Source: Alkalicoccobacillus porphyridii (GTDB lineage: Bacteria; Bacillota; Bacilli; Bacillales; Bacillaceae_D). From it: DNA of 64,000 bases. The notes under the pieces were generated by a model that was not told the DNA's origin, searched no databases, and worked only from the letters and a program-made list of their open reading frames with translations. This document shows positions 44,573-53,593 of the stretch, piece after piece. Numbering within the stretch: the first letter of the stretch is position 1; every line of letters begins with the position of its first letter. The position numbers and the translations under genes are program-made. Where the stretch lies: contig NZ_VLXZ01000002.1 in NCBI RefSeq assembly GCF_007293315.1, forward strand, positions 186,001 to 250,000. The letters run 5' to 3'.

Positions 44573-45677
44573 TAACCAAAGTAAAAACAGAGTTGAGGGC
44601 TTAGACTTTGCACGAGCTCTCGCTATGTTTGGGATGCTGGTTATGAACTTTATGGTGGTGACAGGAGCACAAGGCAATGGTGCGCCTGCATTAGTCTGGT
44701 TCACCAACTTATTTGAAGGAAGAGCCGCAGCCACCTTTGTCACCTTGGCGGGGATCGGGATATCACTGATGACCAGGAAGGCACGCTTAACCTCGGAAAA
44801 GACTATCACTACTAATGTTAGAGTCTCTTTGTTAAAACGATCTCTCTTCTTGTTTATACTCGGTATGCTGTTATATACCATTGGTTGGTCCGGCGACATC
44901 TTACACTATTATGGCTTCTATATGGCATTTGCGGCCCTCGTTATGCTGGCATCGCCAAAATTAATGATCCTCATCATCGCACTAACGGCATTTGTGGCTC
45001 AATTCTATCAAGTGATCTTTGATTATATGAGCGGATGGAGTCCAACTCAGCCCTTTTTAGAATATCTTGATTTCTGGACAGTGACAGGGTTTCTGAGGAA
45101 TTTGTTCTTGAATGGGTATCACCCCGTTTTCCCATGGCTTGGCTTCTTACTGATTGGAATGCTAATTGGAAGATTGAACTTAGTGGATAGAGGTGTAAGG
45201 AAAAGCATACTCATCGTAAGTACGATTACACTTGTTGCAACGGAACTCCTATCTAGGATCTTAATTCTTTCATTCTCATCATCCATTCTAGACGCAGAAA
45301 GCGCAGCCTTTTTATTTGAAACAGGACCCATCCCGCCAAATCTATTCTATTTAGTCTCTAACACAGCATCCGCGCTTCTAATCATTATTCTATCCATCTA
45401 TCTAGCTGAAAAATGGGCAAATAACTTTGTGGTTCGTTCTCTCATCTATACAGGGCAACTAACCTTAACTCATTATGTCAGTCATGTAGTAATTGGAATT
45501 GGCATATTGCTTCTCTTTAATAAAGTCATTCTCTTTAACGGCGCTGTAAGCCAACCCCTTTCCTTTACCTTTTTATACGCGTGTTTCTTCTTCACAGGAA
45601 GCATTATCTTCTCAGTGTTATGGAGACGTAAATATAACAGAGGACCTATTGAGCTCCTTATGAGAAAATGGTCGTAA
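44565..45677 (+). CDS. DUF418/HGSNAT-like membrane protein
   Basis: 370 residues, about ten membrane helices. The N-terminus RVEGLDFARALAMFGMLVMN resembles acyltransferase-like DUF1624/HGSNAT proteins, and the C-terminal half (WLGFLLIGMLIGRL, ... IYTGQLTLTHYVSHVVIGIG) matches DUF418 (YeiB-like). Function unknown, possibly transmembrane acyl transfer. Start overlaps the TetR stop. Confidence 0.83.
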   Translation: MSNNQSKNRVEGLDFARALAMFGMLVMNFMVVTGAQGNGAPALVWFTNLFEGRAAATFVTLAGIGISLMTRKARLTSEKTITTNVRVSLLKRSLFLFILGMLLYTIGWSGDILHYYGFYMAFAALVMLASPKLMILIIALTAFVAQFYQVIFDYMSGWSPTQPFLEYLDFWTVTGFLRNLFLNGYHPVFPWLGFLLIGMLIGRLNLVDRGVRKSILIVSTITLVATELLSRILILSFSSSILDAESAAFLFETGPIPPNLFYLVSNTASALLIIILSIYLAEKWANNFVVRSLIYTGQLTLTHYVSHVVIGIGILLLFNKVILFNGAVSQPLSFTFLYACFFFTGSIIFSVLWRRKYNRGPIELLMRKWS

Positions 45678-45700
45678 CAAAGGAAAGCGAGGGTAAACCA

Positions 45701-45874
45701 ATGGACAACGAAGAATGTAAAGTAACAACCGAAAAACTGAAAGGCAAAATTGTTGCTGATGTAGAAGTGACAGATGTGGCTGTGGTCGTCAGGTTTGAGG
45801 ACAACACGTACTTAGACATATATCTTGATCCTAAGGAGCCATCGTTAAAAGCATCAACAAATAAGTTACCGTAA
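45701..45874 (+). CDS. Small conserved-type protein of unknown function (57 aa)
   Basis: 57 residues with a compact beta pattern: KLKGKIVADVEVTDVAVVVR, FEDNTYLDIYLDP. The ATG at 45701 has GAGGG seven to eight bases upstream; an earlier ATG at 45668 overlaps the DUF418 stop and has none. It is probably the third gene of the TetR operon and is followed by a hairpin terminator. Confidence 0.6.
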   Translation: MDNEECKVTTEKLKGKIVADVEVTDVAVVVRFEDNTYLDIYLDPKEPSLKASTNKLP

Positions 45875-45898
45875 TACATTACAATGATTCGATCTCCT

Positions 45899-45928
45899 AA
45901 AGAAGAGTAGCTTCTCATTCTTCTTTTT
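45899..45928 (+). terminator. Terminator after the small protein
   Basis: AAAGAAGA and TCTTCTTT pair around a 12-base loop, then TT; moderate strength. Confidence 0.55.
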
Positions 45929-46117
45929 GGCGGAAGCTAAATATTTTCTTAGTAAAGCTATAGTATTTTGTATATCTAATAATCTAGCCTATTCTTAAAT
46001 CAATGAGGATACATTCAACACACTCTACGTTGAAACCCATGAAAAAATAACACGTACAGATAATAAGATTAATAAGTGTTGGTTTATCAGAATTCTTGTA
46101 AAGGAGACTGATTTAAT

Positions 46118-46783
46118 ATGGTAATTCAATTGATTCGTAGGAAGAAGCGACTTTCAAAAATTAAAAAGGTGAAAGAAGGAGATGGTCACCGATTAAAGAA
46201 ACCTTGGTTACTGAATATGTTTACACGTTCCCTTTTTCATGTTGAAATAACGAATAAAGATGATAAGAAAATCTTATATACGATCGTATGTAAATACTTT
46301 GTAGAAGAACCTAGAGCAGATTTATACAAGGATGGAATTCATATAGCTTACTCTAAGCTCCCTGCTGCTTTCCCGGTGGAGGATGGTTTTATCGAAATGG
46401 AGAATGGAGGATACGGAATAAATCGCATTCATTATGAGACGGAAAAAGAAGGGATTTACTCAATTTATCCAGATAAACGATCAATTAGAGGGGGAAGGCT
46501 GTGGATACATAAACGCTTTCCAAAAATCAGCTCTTTTATTGCTGTATCGGCCATTGTAATTCTACTCACATCAATTGTTATAGGACTGCCTCAGCTAGTT
46601 GAAACTCTCTCTGATATACCTTGGGTTGCTGAGAACATTGGGACATTCGAATCACCAATTGTCATGCCAAGCATGATTAACTATGCCATGATAGGGGCTG
46701 GCATGTTAGCTGGTGTCGAGAGAACGCTGATGTTGCGAAGCCATTGGTTAATCGATATGGAAACAAACCATTGGGATGATTAA
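46118..46783 (+). CDS. Membrane protein of unknown function
   Basis: 221 residues. A basic N-terminus (RRKKRLSKIKKVKE), a polar beta-rich part (residues about 35-140) and one long hydrophobic helix ISSFIAVSAIVILLTSIVIG plus a second, weaker one (MINYAMIGAGMLAGVE) near the C-terminus. AAAGGAG lies upstream of the ATG. Not recognised; single-gene unit ended by a hairpin. Confidence 0.6.
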   Translation: MVIQLIRRKKRLSKIKKVKEGDGHRLKKPWLLNMFTRSLFHVEITNKDDKKILYTIVCKYFVEEPRADLYKDGIHIAYSKLPAAFPVEDGFIEMENGGYGINRIHYETEKEGIYSIYPDKRSIRGGRLWIHKRFPKISSFIAVSAIVILLTSIVIGLPQLVETLSDIPWVAENIGTFESPIVMPSMINYAMIGAGMLAGVERTLMLRSHWLIDMETNHWDD

Positions 46784-46850
46784 TTTAGATGATAGACATA
46801 GTAAATATAGATTTAAGACCCGCTCAGCTTGTTTCAAAAGCTCTTCTATT

Positions 46851-46896
46851 GTAAAAAGGTAAAGCCCTCACATAAGTACGGACCTTACCTTTTTAC
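46851..46896. terminator. Bidirectional terminator
   Basis: GTAAAAAGGTAA and TTACCTTTTTAC form a 12-bp stem around a loop with a further CC/GG pair; it lies between convergent genes. Confidence 0.65.
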
Positions 46897-46915
46897 GTAT
46901 AATAGGGGACTTAAG

Positions 46916-47062
46916 CTATAATCTCCGTCGGCCTGAAACAAGTTGAAGAATTAAAACAACGAGTGCAACTACTAATAAAATGTGCACTAAATTTCCCCCA
47001 ACTTCCCCAATGAATCCAAGTAACCACAAAACAATGACTACAATGAGTACAGTCCAAAGCAT
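46916..47062 (-). CDS. lmo0937-family small membrane protein (48 aa)
   Basis: 48 residues: MLWTVLIVVIVLWLLGFIGE, VGGNLVHILLVVALVVLILQ, LVSGRRRL. This two-helix layout with GFIGxVGGxLxHILLV and a basic end is the signature of the small lmo0937-type membrane protein family common in Gram-positive bacteria. AAGGAG lies nine bases before the ATG. The longer frame on the same strand over this place is a shadow. Role unknown, often stress-associated. Confidence 0.85.
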   Translation of the reverse strand: MLWTVLIVVIVLWLLGFIGEVGGNLVHILLVVALVVLILQLVSGRRRL

Positions 47063-47346
47063 CGTTTTTGTCTCCTTCACTTGATTTCTTAAAATTTGTA
47101 ATCATACAAGACTCCAATAGAAAAAGCGACTTCTTTAATTAGAGTATGTCTTTAAATGTATGGCCGAGTTACCGGTATTATTACTGCCTTCATTTTTCTA
47201 CGGTCAGTCTCTATTTCTTTTGCCCCCTTCTACAAACGTTCCGGGTTACATTTAAACGCTAAACTTGCTCCTGCAATAATGTACTATATCCATTCCTAGA
47301 TGTGATGTACAGTGTATAAATATTCACATCGAGGAGAGCGTATCAT

Positions 47347-47922
47347 ATGATTTGGACATTTCTTATTTACTGTTTTATCGTTACGGTCACTCCAGGACCA
47401 ACCAATATTATCATTCTTTCTACAGTGCAGAACGTAGGGGTTAGGCCGGCCATGGTATTTACATATGGTTCGATCTGTGGGTTTGGGATCCTTCTGATGA
47501 GTTCTGCTATGCTAAACGTTTTTTTCGCTCAAACCGTTCCACATGTCATGATTTATATTCAAGTAATTGGGACCATGTATTTGCTTTATTTAGCGTATCA
47601 GGTGTATAACATGAGTGTCCCTGACCAAACGCAATCACACCCTATCTCATCATTTGGGCAAGGCGTTCTTTTACAAATTGTTAATCCGAAGGCTGTTTTA
47701 TTTACATTAACTTTATTTCCTAGTTTTGTGTTACCTTATAACGATAGTATATTTATACTGTCTGTCACGGTTATAACCGTAACGCTCATAGGATTTATTT
47801 CTTTTTTGATTTGGGTCTCGTTTGGAGCAGTGTTCAAAGAGTTATTAAGGAAATACCATCGAATTACAAATCTTATGATGGCTATTTTCTTGATGTATGC
47901 GGCTACGATGATATGGTTTTAA
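47347..47922 (+). CDS. LysE/RhtB-family amino acid exporter
   Basis: 191 residues, six membrane helices. The family motif VTVTPGPTNIIILSTVQNVG lies in the first helix, followed by YIQVIGTMYLLYLAYQVYNM and LLQIVNPKAVLFTLTLFPSF. Such proteins export amino acids or analogues. GGAGAG precedes the ATG. An AraC gene follows 18 bases downstream and may regulate it. Confidence 0.88.
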   Translation: MIWTFLIYCFIVTVTPGPTNIIILSTVQNVGVRPAMVFTYGSICGFGILLMSSAMLNVFFAQTVPHVMIYIQVIGTMYLLYLAYQVYNMSVPDQTQSHPISSFGQGVLLQIVNPKAVLFTLTLFPSFVLPYNDSIFILSVTVITVTLIGFISFLIWVSFGAVFKELLRKYHRITNLMMAIFLMYAATMIWF

Positions 47923-47940
47923 AGATTGCGAGGGATCTAG

Positions 47941-48711
47941 ATGAATGAATTTATCTATAAGAAACATAAACGCATTAAAGCATTGTCTGCAAGAATGTCA
48001 GATTTCTCATATAAAAAACATTCTCATGGTGAATATGCCATTGGTGTAACACTACGAGGTATTCAACAATATCAACTAGATGGGAGTCATCAGCTCTCTC
48101 ATCAGGGTGGTGTTATGTTTTTTAACCCTGAGCAGGTTCATGACGGGTCAGCCTATGACGAAACAGGACTTGAATATGCTATGCTTTATTTTGAACCAAG
48201 TTTGTTATTAGAAGCCACTCAGCATAAAGAGTCTATTCAATTCACTGAGCCCATTATCTACAATCAAACGCTCTCTAAACACGTTCTTCATTTAGCAAAT
48301 GCTGTCCTACATGATAAAAACGAGTGCATTTGCGATGAGCGTCTCATTAAATTAGCTGATCATTTAACTGGCTTCCACCAAACATACAGTCCGCATCAGG
48401 ATAGTATTATTCAAACAATGAAAGAAGAAATTCACTTACATCTAAAAGACCAGCTACGGTTGGACACGATTTCTGAACAATTTGGGCTTTCTAAGTTTCA
48501 GTTCATTCGATATTTTAAAGCCCAAACAGGTGTCACGCCCTACCAATATTATCTTAATGGCAAAATAGATGGAGCTAGAAAGATCATTGAGCAAGAAAAA
48601 GATGTATTTATGGCTGTTAATGAGTTTGATTTTGTTGACCTTACGCATCTCAATCGTCAGTTCAAAAAGGTTTATGGCATTACAGCCAATGATTATGCAA
48701 ATCATATGTAG
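47941..48711 (+). CDS. AraC-family regulator with cupin-like sensor domain
   Basis: 256 residues. The N-terminal AraC_binding-type cupin (FSYKKHSHGEYAIGVTLRGI, GGVMFFNPEQVHDG) senses a small ligand; the C-terminal double helix-turn-helix is LDTISEQFGLSKFQFIRYFK, AQTGVTPYQYYLNGK and a divergent second half. This type often controls an adjacent LysE exporter, as here. GAGGGATC precedes the ATG. Confidence 0.9.
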   Translation: MNEFIYKKHKRIKALSARMSDFSYKKHSHGEYAIGVTLRGIQQYQLDGSHQLSHQGGVMFFNPEQVHDGSAYDETGLEYAMLYFEPSLLLEATQHKESIQFTEPIIYNQTLSKHVLHLANAVLHDKNECICDERLIKLADHLTGFHQTYSPHQDSIIQTMKEEIHLHLKDQLRLDTISEQFGLSKFQFIRYFKAQTGVTPYQYYLNGKIDGARKIIEQEKDVFMAVNEFDFVDLTHLNRQFKKVYGITANDYANHM

Positions 48712-48767
48712 AGTCGCTAAAATAGTTAGCAGTAAACATTTAACCGACAGATTTATCATAGAGAATC

Positions 48768-48813
48768 AAAAAAGATCCCCATTACCATTTCACAGGTGAT
48801 GGAGATCTTTTTT
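48768..48813 (+). terminator. Terminator of the LysE-AraC operon
   Basis: AAAAAAGATCCCCA and TGGAGATCTTTTTT form a long stem (one mismatch) with an 18-base loop, ending in six T residues. Confidence 0.85.
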
Positions 48814-48873
48814 GATCATCAACAACTAGTTATGTTCAGTATATTTAATGAACCTGAAGAACCATGAACAAAA

Positions 48874-48893
48874 TAGAGTTAGAGATAACTCTA
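48874..48893. other. Isolated dyad TAGAGTTA-GAGA-TAACTCTA
   Basis: Two 8-bp arms form a perfect inverted repeat four bases apart, resembling MerR/AdhR-type operators (ACTTAGAGTTAACTCTAAG class). It lies downstream of the MerR gene rather than in a promoter. Confidence 0.4.
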
Positions 48894-48967
48894 AGCAAGT
48901 GAAGTGATCTTCACCATTAATTAAACCAGTTTCTTGGTAGGACCTACACTATCTCATGACCAAACAG

Positions 48968-49342
48968 TTAACTTTCACGTTTGAAATTTACTTTGTAGGA
49001 ATCATAAAAAGCAACCTTTAAATCAATGATCGTCATGCTCTTTTTTAATTCATCAATTTGCCTTTGGACTTCTTTACGGTGTTTGAGTATCATGTCTCTC
49101 CTCATTTCCGCAGTGTTTTCGCCCTCTAAAGCCTTTTCAATATACAGTTTTATCTCTTTAATTGGCATACCCGTATTTTTTAGGCAACATATAAACTTTA
49201 TTAGTCCCACATCCTGTTCAGTGAACACTCGGTTTCCCGCATCATTACGTCCCACAAAAGGCAACAACCCTTCTTTGTCATAAAAGCGGAGAGTATGAGC
49301 CGTCATATCACAAATCTTTGCCACTTCATTAATGCTGTACAT
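48968..49342 (-). CDS. MerR-family transcriptional regulator
   Basis: 124 residues: N-terminal winged helix MYSINEVAKICDMTAHTLRF YDKEGLLPF (split here for length), then ENTAEMRRDMILKHRKEVQR, a coiled-coil dimer helix. No metal-binding Cys cluster, so it is an AdhR-like aldehyde/stress type rather than a metal sensor (inference). It is divergent from two SDR genes whose promoter has the long spacer typical of MerR targets. GAGGTGAG precedes the ATG. Confidence 0.88.
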   Translation of the reverse strand: MYSINEVAKICDMTAHTLRFYDKEGLLPFVGRNDAGNRVFTEQDVGLIKFICCLKNTGMPIKEIKLYIEKALEGENTAEMRRDMILKHRKEVQRQIDELKKSMTIIDLKVAFYDSYKVNFKRES

Positions 49343-49379
49343 TGTTTCTCACCTCATAATTTAAAGTTTAAATAACCAC

Positions 49380-49410
49380 TTGACTTCGATAAAACTCTAA
49401 CTGATAGCAT
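49380..49410 (+). promoter_or_regulatory. MerR-type promoter with 19-bp spacer
   Basis: TTGACT and TAGCAT are 19 bases apart, longer than the usual 17. MerR proteins activate such promoters by twisting the DNA. The spacer holds AACTCTAAC, similar to AdhR-type sites. Confidence 0.55.
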
Positions 49411-49501
49411 TACTATATTGAATTTTTTCATAATTTACAATTACCAAAATATGAAACTTGCGTATTTTTTCTTCGCAAACAAATAAAGGAGTGAGAAAGG
49501 T

Positions 49502-50443
49502 ATGAAAGATTTTCCTAAATGGACAGCTGCGGACATTCCACCTCAGAATGGTCGTTTATCTATAGTTACTGGCACAGGAGGTTTGGGCTTTGAAACGGCT
49601 TTGGAGCTAGCCAAAAATGGGGCAGATGTTATATTGGCTGGTCGCAACGCTATAAAAGGAACAGAAGCAGTTAAAAGAATTCGTAATTTAGTCCCCACAG
49701 CCAATATACGTTTTGAGGAATTAGATCTTGCCGACTTAGACTCGGTAAAATCATTCGGTGACCGGATGAACAAGGAGTTGCAACATCTTGATCTTTTAAT
49801 TAACAATGCTGCGGTGATGACCCCTCCGTCACGAAAACTTACAAAAGATGGATTTGAGCTTCAATTTGGTACGAATTATCTTGGCCATTTTGCATTGACG
49901 GCTTATTTAATGCCTTTACTACGCAAAGGGGAAAAACCACGAGTGATTCATCTCAGCAGTGTTGCGCACCGAAATGGCCAAATACATTTTGATGATTTGC
50001 AATTTGAAAAATATGACGCTTCTAAAGCCTATGCTCAATCCAAAATTGCCATGATCATGTTTGCTCTGGAACTTCAGCGGCGTAGTGACAAAGAGGGTTG
50101 GGGTGTACTAAGCATTCCCGTCCATCCTGGGATTTCCCGTACTGATTTACTTATTAATGGAGCTGGCCCAAATAGTTTTGCAGGAATAACTCGAAGGTTT
50201 TTAGCCGTTCTGTTCCAACCATCTGCTCAAGGAGCACTACCAACACTCTTTGCTGCCACGTCACCACATGTAAAGAGCGGCGCCTATTACGGACCCAGTC
50301 GACTTAGTGAAACGAGGGGCTTACCAAAACCGGGTAAAATGGCACCGCAAGCTCTGGATACCACAGTCTCCTCTAAGCTGTGGGATATATCAAACCAGCT
50401 GACACATGTCGACTTTGATAGAATCGCATCTATGCATTCATAG
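49502..50443 (+). CDS. SDR-family oxidoreductase, retinol dehydrogenase-like
   Basis: 313 residues. TGTGGLGFETALELAKNGAD is the Rossmann motif, LLINNAAVMTPP follows, HLSSVAHRNG supplies Ser and YAQSKIAMIM the YxxxK pair. The long C-terminal part resembles retinol/protochlorophyllide-type extended SDRs. Substrate unknown; an aldehyde-related role is plausible given the MerR neighbour. AAAGGAG lies upstream. The second SDR follows after 72 bases. Confidence 0.88.
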   Translation: MKDFPKWTAADIPPQNGRLSIVTGTGGLGFETALELAKNGADVILAGRNAIKGTEAVKRIRNLVPTANIRFEELDLADLDSVKSFGDRMNKELQHLDLLINNAAVMTPPSRKLTKDGFELQFGTNYLGHFALTAYLMPLLRKGEKPRVIHLSSVAHRNGQIHFDDLQFEKYDASKAYAQSKIAMIMFALELQRRSDKEGWGVLSIPVHPGISRTDLLINGAGPNSFAGITRRFLAVLFQPSAQGALPTLFAATSPHVKSGAYYGPSRLSETRGLPKPGKMAPQALDTTVSSKLWDISNQLTHVDFDRIASMHS

Positions 50444-50515
50444 CTCTTATAACCTGATAAGTCGTGGTAATCTCACTAAAATCATTTAATTTTACGCAAG
50501 CAAAGGAGAAAATTC

Positions 50516-51268
50516 ATGCAAAATATATCTACTAATCAACATGAATCACGAGTTGCATTTGTTTTGGGGGGATCTGGCGGTATAGGGGCCGAAATCGTTG
50601 AAAGACTAGCCGATAATGGATTTGCGGTAGCAGTACATTACTCTGGAAATAAATCTAAAGCAGATAGCTTAGTAAATCAAATCGTAAATCAAGGCGGCAA
50701 AGCAATCAGTATTGGTGGAGATGTAGCAGACGAAGTTGATATGGTAAAAGCTTTTACTTTCGTTGAGGAGCATTTCGGTGGGATTGATGTTGTAATAAAT
50801 ACAGCAGGCATCATGTTACTTAGTCCGATCGCAGAGGTCAGTTTAGATGATTTAGACAAAATGCACCGCACAAATATTAGAGGAACATTTGTAATCGCCC
50901 AGCAAGCCTCACGTCGTGTTAGAAAAGGGGGTGCCATTATTAACTTTTCTACAACCGTTACACGCACACAATTACCAACATATGGTGCATATGTTGCCAG
51001 TAAAGCCGCAGTTGAATCAATCACTTTGATATTGGCCCGTGAATTACGCGGTAAAGACATTACCGTCAATACTGTGGCACCAGGTCCAACAGCCACTCCA
51101 TTATTTTTAGATGGAAAAGATGAACAAACCATTACTAATATCGCTAATTATTCCCCATCTGAACGTTTAGGGTCACCAAAGGATATTGCTGAAACAGTCC
51201 TATTTTTAGCCACTTCAGGACGTTGGATTAACGGGCAAGTTATTTTCACAAACGGTGGGTTTGCATGA
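50516..51268 (+). CDS. SDR-family oxidoreductase, FabG-like
   Basis: 250 residues: FVLGGSGGIGAEIVERLADN (TGxxxGIG variant), DVVINTAGIM, NFSTTVTRTQLPTYGAYVAS with YxxxK, and NGQVIFTNGGFA at the end (usual: NGQvi..DGG). Closest in feel to 3-oxoacyl-ACP reductase-like enzymes that reduce small ketones. Probably cotranscribed with the previous SDR under MerR control. Confidence 0.9.
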   Translation: MQNISTNQHESRVAFVLGGSGGIGAEIVERLADNGFAVAVHYSGNKSKADSLVNQIVNQGGKAISIGGDVADEVDMVKAFTFVEEHFGGIDVVINTAGIMLLSPIAEVSLDDLDKMHRTNIRGTFVIAQQASRRVRKGGAIINFSTTVTRTQLPTYGAYVASKAAVESITLILARELRGKDITVNTVAPGPTATPLFLDGKDEQTITNIANYSPSERLGSPKDIAETVLFLATSGRWINGQVIFTNGGFA

Positions 51269-51388
51269 CTGTTAATAAACAGTTGGCTTTCCTCTTGCAT
51301 ACATTCAACAGGAAGTGGGCTCTACTTGCCCACTCCTGCTACTTATACGGGGACAACCTCTTTTTAGTGTGAAGAAACCTTTATTATA

Positions 51389-52699
51389 TTATTTATTCAA
51401 CCCTAAATGCTCCCGAAAGCTCTGACCTTCATATTCTTCTCTAAAAATCCCTCTCCTTTGCATTTCAGGTACAATCAACTCAACAAAGTCTTCTAAACTT
51501 CCAGGTAACGTGGGCGGCATAAGGTTAAATCCATCGGCGACACCAGCTTCAAACCAAACTTGCATCTGATCGACTATTTCTTCAGGCGTTCCTATCAAAG
51601 TGTGATGTCCGCCGCCTGCATTGAGATATCCTAATAATTCTCTTACGGTTGGTTGTGTATCATGAATGATTTCTAATATGGTTTCGTACCGTCCAACTGG
51701 CCCCGTAAATTCTTCTACTGGGGGTAATCGCGGCACTGCTTTATCTAGTTCCCAATTCGTACAGTCTTGTTGGATAAAGAAGCTCAACTGTTTTAGAGCC
51801 GTTTCAATTGGTAATTGCTCATCTAATGCTGCTTTCTTTTGTAACGCTTCTTCATGGGTAAGACCCACATATGTGACTAAGCCCGGTAATACTTTTATAT
51901 ATCTGTCACTGTTCTCGCTTTGTTTTATTTGGTCATCTAATTTTTTGCGGAAGGCTTTGGCTTGCTTTAGATTCCATGACACTGAATAGACTGCATCGGC
52001 GTATTTTGCGGCTAATTTAATGCCTTGTTTTGATGCACCTGCTTGCATGGATACAGGTTTTCCTTGTGGACTTCTTGGTGTTGTAGACGGACCATTTACG
52101 TTAAAATATGTACCCCTATGATTAAACGGCTCAATGTTAGATGCATTTATTAATGCTCTTTCTTGTCGGTTATGTAGAAACTCCTCAGGCTCCCAGGAAA
52201 GAAATAGCTTATTCATAAGAGCCGCAAATTCATCCGCCTTCTTATAACGTTTATCATGAGGTGGTAGCTCATCCATGCTATGATTTAATGCCTCTGCATC
52301 CGTCATGGATGTCACAAGATTCCACCCCACACGCCCTTTTGTTAGATGATCTAAACTTAATAGTTGTCGTGAAGCTGTAAAAGGATTAGAGAACGTGCTT
52401 GAGATGGTTGTGACTAATCCTATATGATTGGTCACTTGTGAAATAGCCGTTAAATTCACTATGGGATCAAACCAAAAAGCAGGCATCACACTAGAATCTT
52501 TAGCTTGAAAGGATTGATTATCTGCAAAGAACACAGCGTCAAAACATCCTTTCTCTGCTATCTGCGCTAAGGATTGATAATAAGAGATATCTCCAATTTG
52601 TTCAATGCTTGAATCTGGCATTAACCAGGCCGCTTGATGGTGTCCACAACCATATAGTAAAACACCTAGATGCAGTTGCTTTTCTTTCGATTGTGTCAT
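51389..52699 (-). CDS. LLM-class flavin-dependent monooxygenase (NtaA/SnaA/DszA type)
   Basis: 436 residues of the bacterial-luciferase-like superfamily: KGCFDAVFFADNQ, the family block LSLDHLTKGRVGWNLVTSMT, YKKADEFAALMNKLFLSWEP, INASNIEPFNHRGTYFNVNG and PSTTPRSPQGKPVSMQAGAS. These two-component enzymes use reduced FMN and O2 to oxidise sulfur, nitrogen or aromatic compounds. ATG at 52699 has GGGGGTG seven bases upstream. It follows the SDR by 26 bases and is thus under the TPP riboswitch, suggesting a substrate linked to thiamine or its breakdown products (inference). Confidence 0.9.
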   Translation of the reverse strand: MTQSKEKQLHLGVLLYGCGHHQAAWLMPDSSIEQIGDISYYQSLAQIAEKGCFDAVFFADNQSFQAKDSSVMPAFWFDPIVNLTAISQVTNHIGLVTTISSTFSNPFTASRQLLSLDHLTKGRVGWNLVTSMTDAEALNHSMDELPPHDKRYKKADEFAALMNKLFLSWEPEEFLHNRQERALINASNIEPFNHRGTYFNVNGPSTTPRSPQGKPVSMQAGASKQGIKLAAKYADAVYSVSWNLKQAKAFRKKLDDQIKQSENSDRYIKVLPGLVTYVGLTHEEALQKKAALDEQLPIETALKQLSFFIQQDCTNWELDKAVPRLPPVEEFTGPVGRYETILEIIHDTQPTVRELLGYLNAGGGHHTLIGTPEEIVDQMQVWFEAGVADGFNLMPPTLPGSLEDFVELIVPEMQRRGIFREEYEGQSFREHLGLNK

Positions 52700-52725
52700 T
52701 TGCTTACACCCCCACATTTAAGTCA

Positions 52726-53478
52726 TTAGTTCATTGTTAACCCGCCATCCACCGTGAAATTTTGCCCGGTTATCCCAGTTGCATGCTCTGAGGCTAAATA
52801 AGCAACCATATTGGCTACATCTTGAGTCGAGGTTACCTTCTTTAATGGTGTTGACTGAGCAATTAAGTCAAAAACTTCTGGTGTAGTAACTGCACTGGCA
52901 TCGGTTGTTTTCAGTAATCCACCTGAAACGACATTCGCTTTTATCCCATGCACACCTAGTTCAGAAGCGATATTACGCGTGAAGCCTATTAATCCAGCTT
53001 TTGCTGTGGTGTATTCATGGTAGGGTACGACTGGATTTTGATATAGATTGGTTCCTATGCTTATAATCGTCCCATCTTTCCTATCGATGAATTGAGGTAT
53101 GACACTTTGAACGACATTAAATGCGGCTCTTAAGGTACCATCCACTTGCTTTTGATAATCGTCCCACGTCAGTTCTGTGAAGGACTTTTGTTTACTTGGA
53201 TCAAATTTAAAATCTACTAAGGCATTATTGACCACAACATCTATTTGCCCAAAATATTCTGTCGCTACTTTTATCATCTGGTCTACTTCGGCCCGGTTTG
53301 TGACATCAGCTTGTATGGCAATAGCTTTATCTTCACCAATCTCAGAGACAAGCTGTTCAGCAGCATCTTTACTTTTATTATAGTTAACCACTACTTGAAA
53401 CCTTTGGTGCGCCAATGTTTTTACAATCGTTGCTCCTAAACCTCTACTACCGCCTGTAACTAATACTGTTCTCGTCAT
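52726..53478 (-). CDS. SDR-family reductase under TPP riboswitch control
   Basis: 250 residues: VLVTGGSRGLGATIVKTLAH, DVVVNNALVDFKF, GTIISIGTNLYQ, YHEYTTAKAGLIGF (YxxxK) and TGQNFTVDGGLTMN, a FabG-like SDR. The start is one of two adjacent ATGs (53481, 53478) behind AGGAG; the long upstream extension is the riboswitch. Earlier comparative genomics linked a reductase of this family (called oarX, from memory) to thiamine-regulated genes. Physiological substrate unknown. It leads the operon with the flavin monooxygenase. Confidence 0.88.
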   Translation of the reverse strand: MTRTVLVTGGSRGLGATIVKTLAHQRFQVVVNYNKSKDAAEQLVSEIGEDKAIAIQADVTNRAEVDQMIKVATEYFGQIDVVVNNALVDFKFDPSKQKSFTELTWDDYQKQVDGTLRAAFNVVQSVIPQFIDRKDGTIISIGTNLYQNPVVPYHEYTTAKAGLIGFTRNIASELGVHGIKANVVSGGLLKTTDASAVTTPEVFDLIAQSTPLKKVTSTQDVANMVAYLASEHATGITGQNFTVDGGLTMN

Positions 53479-53503
53479 CATAACCACTCCTATTATTTTT
53501 TTG

Positions 53504-53541
53504 AAAAATAAAAAGCGCAACATTCCGTAGGAACGTTGCGC
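53504..53541 (-). terminator. Riboswitch-controlled terminator
   Basis: On the minus strand GCGCAACGTTCC-TAC-GGAATGTTGCGC is a near-perfect 12-bp stem (one wobble) followed by TTTTTATTTTT, just before the SDR ribosome site. TTCCTACG of its 5' arm and loop can pair instead with CGTAGGAA of the aptamer (53599-53606). Confidence 0.88.
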
Positions 53542-53593
53542 AAACAAGTAAATACATAGTAAATAAAAACACTTCAAATATGTATTCGTGCTT

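Noticed and set aside
46911-47117. 68-aa minus-strand frame
   Set aside because: A different frame on the same strand gives the recognisable lmo0937-family protein with an AAGGAG site.
50689-51132. 147-aa frame opposite the second SDR
   Set aside because: Antisense shadow of a clear SDR gene; no ribosome site.
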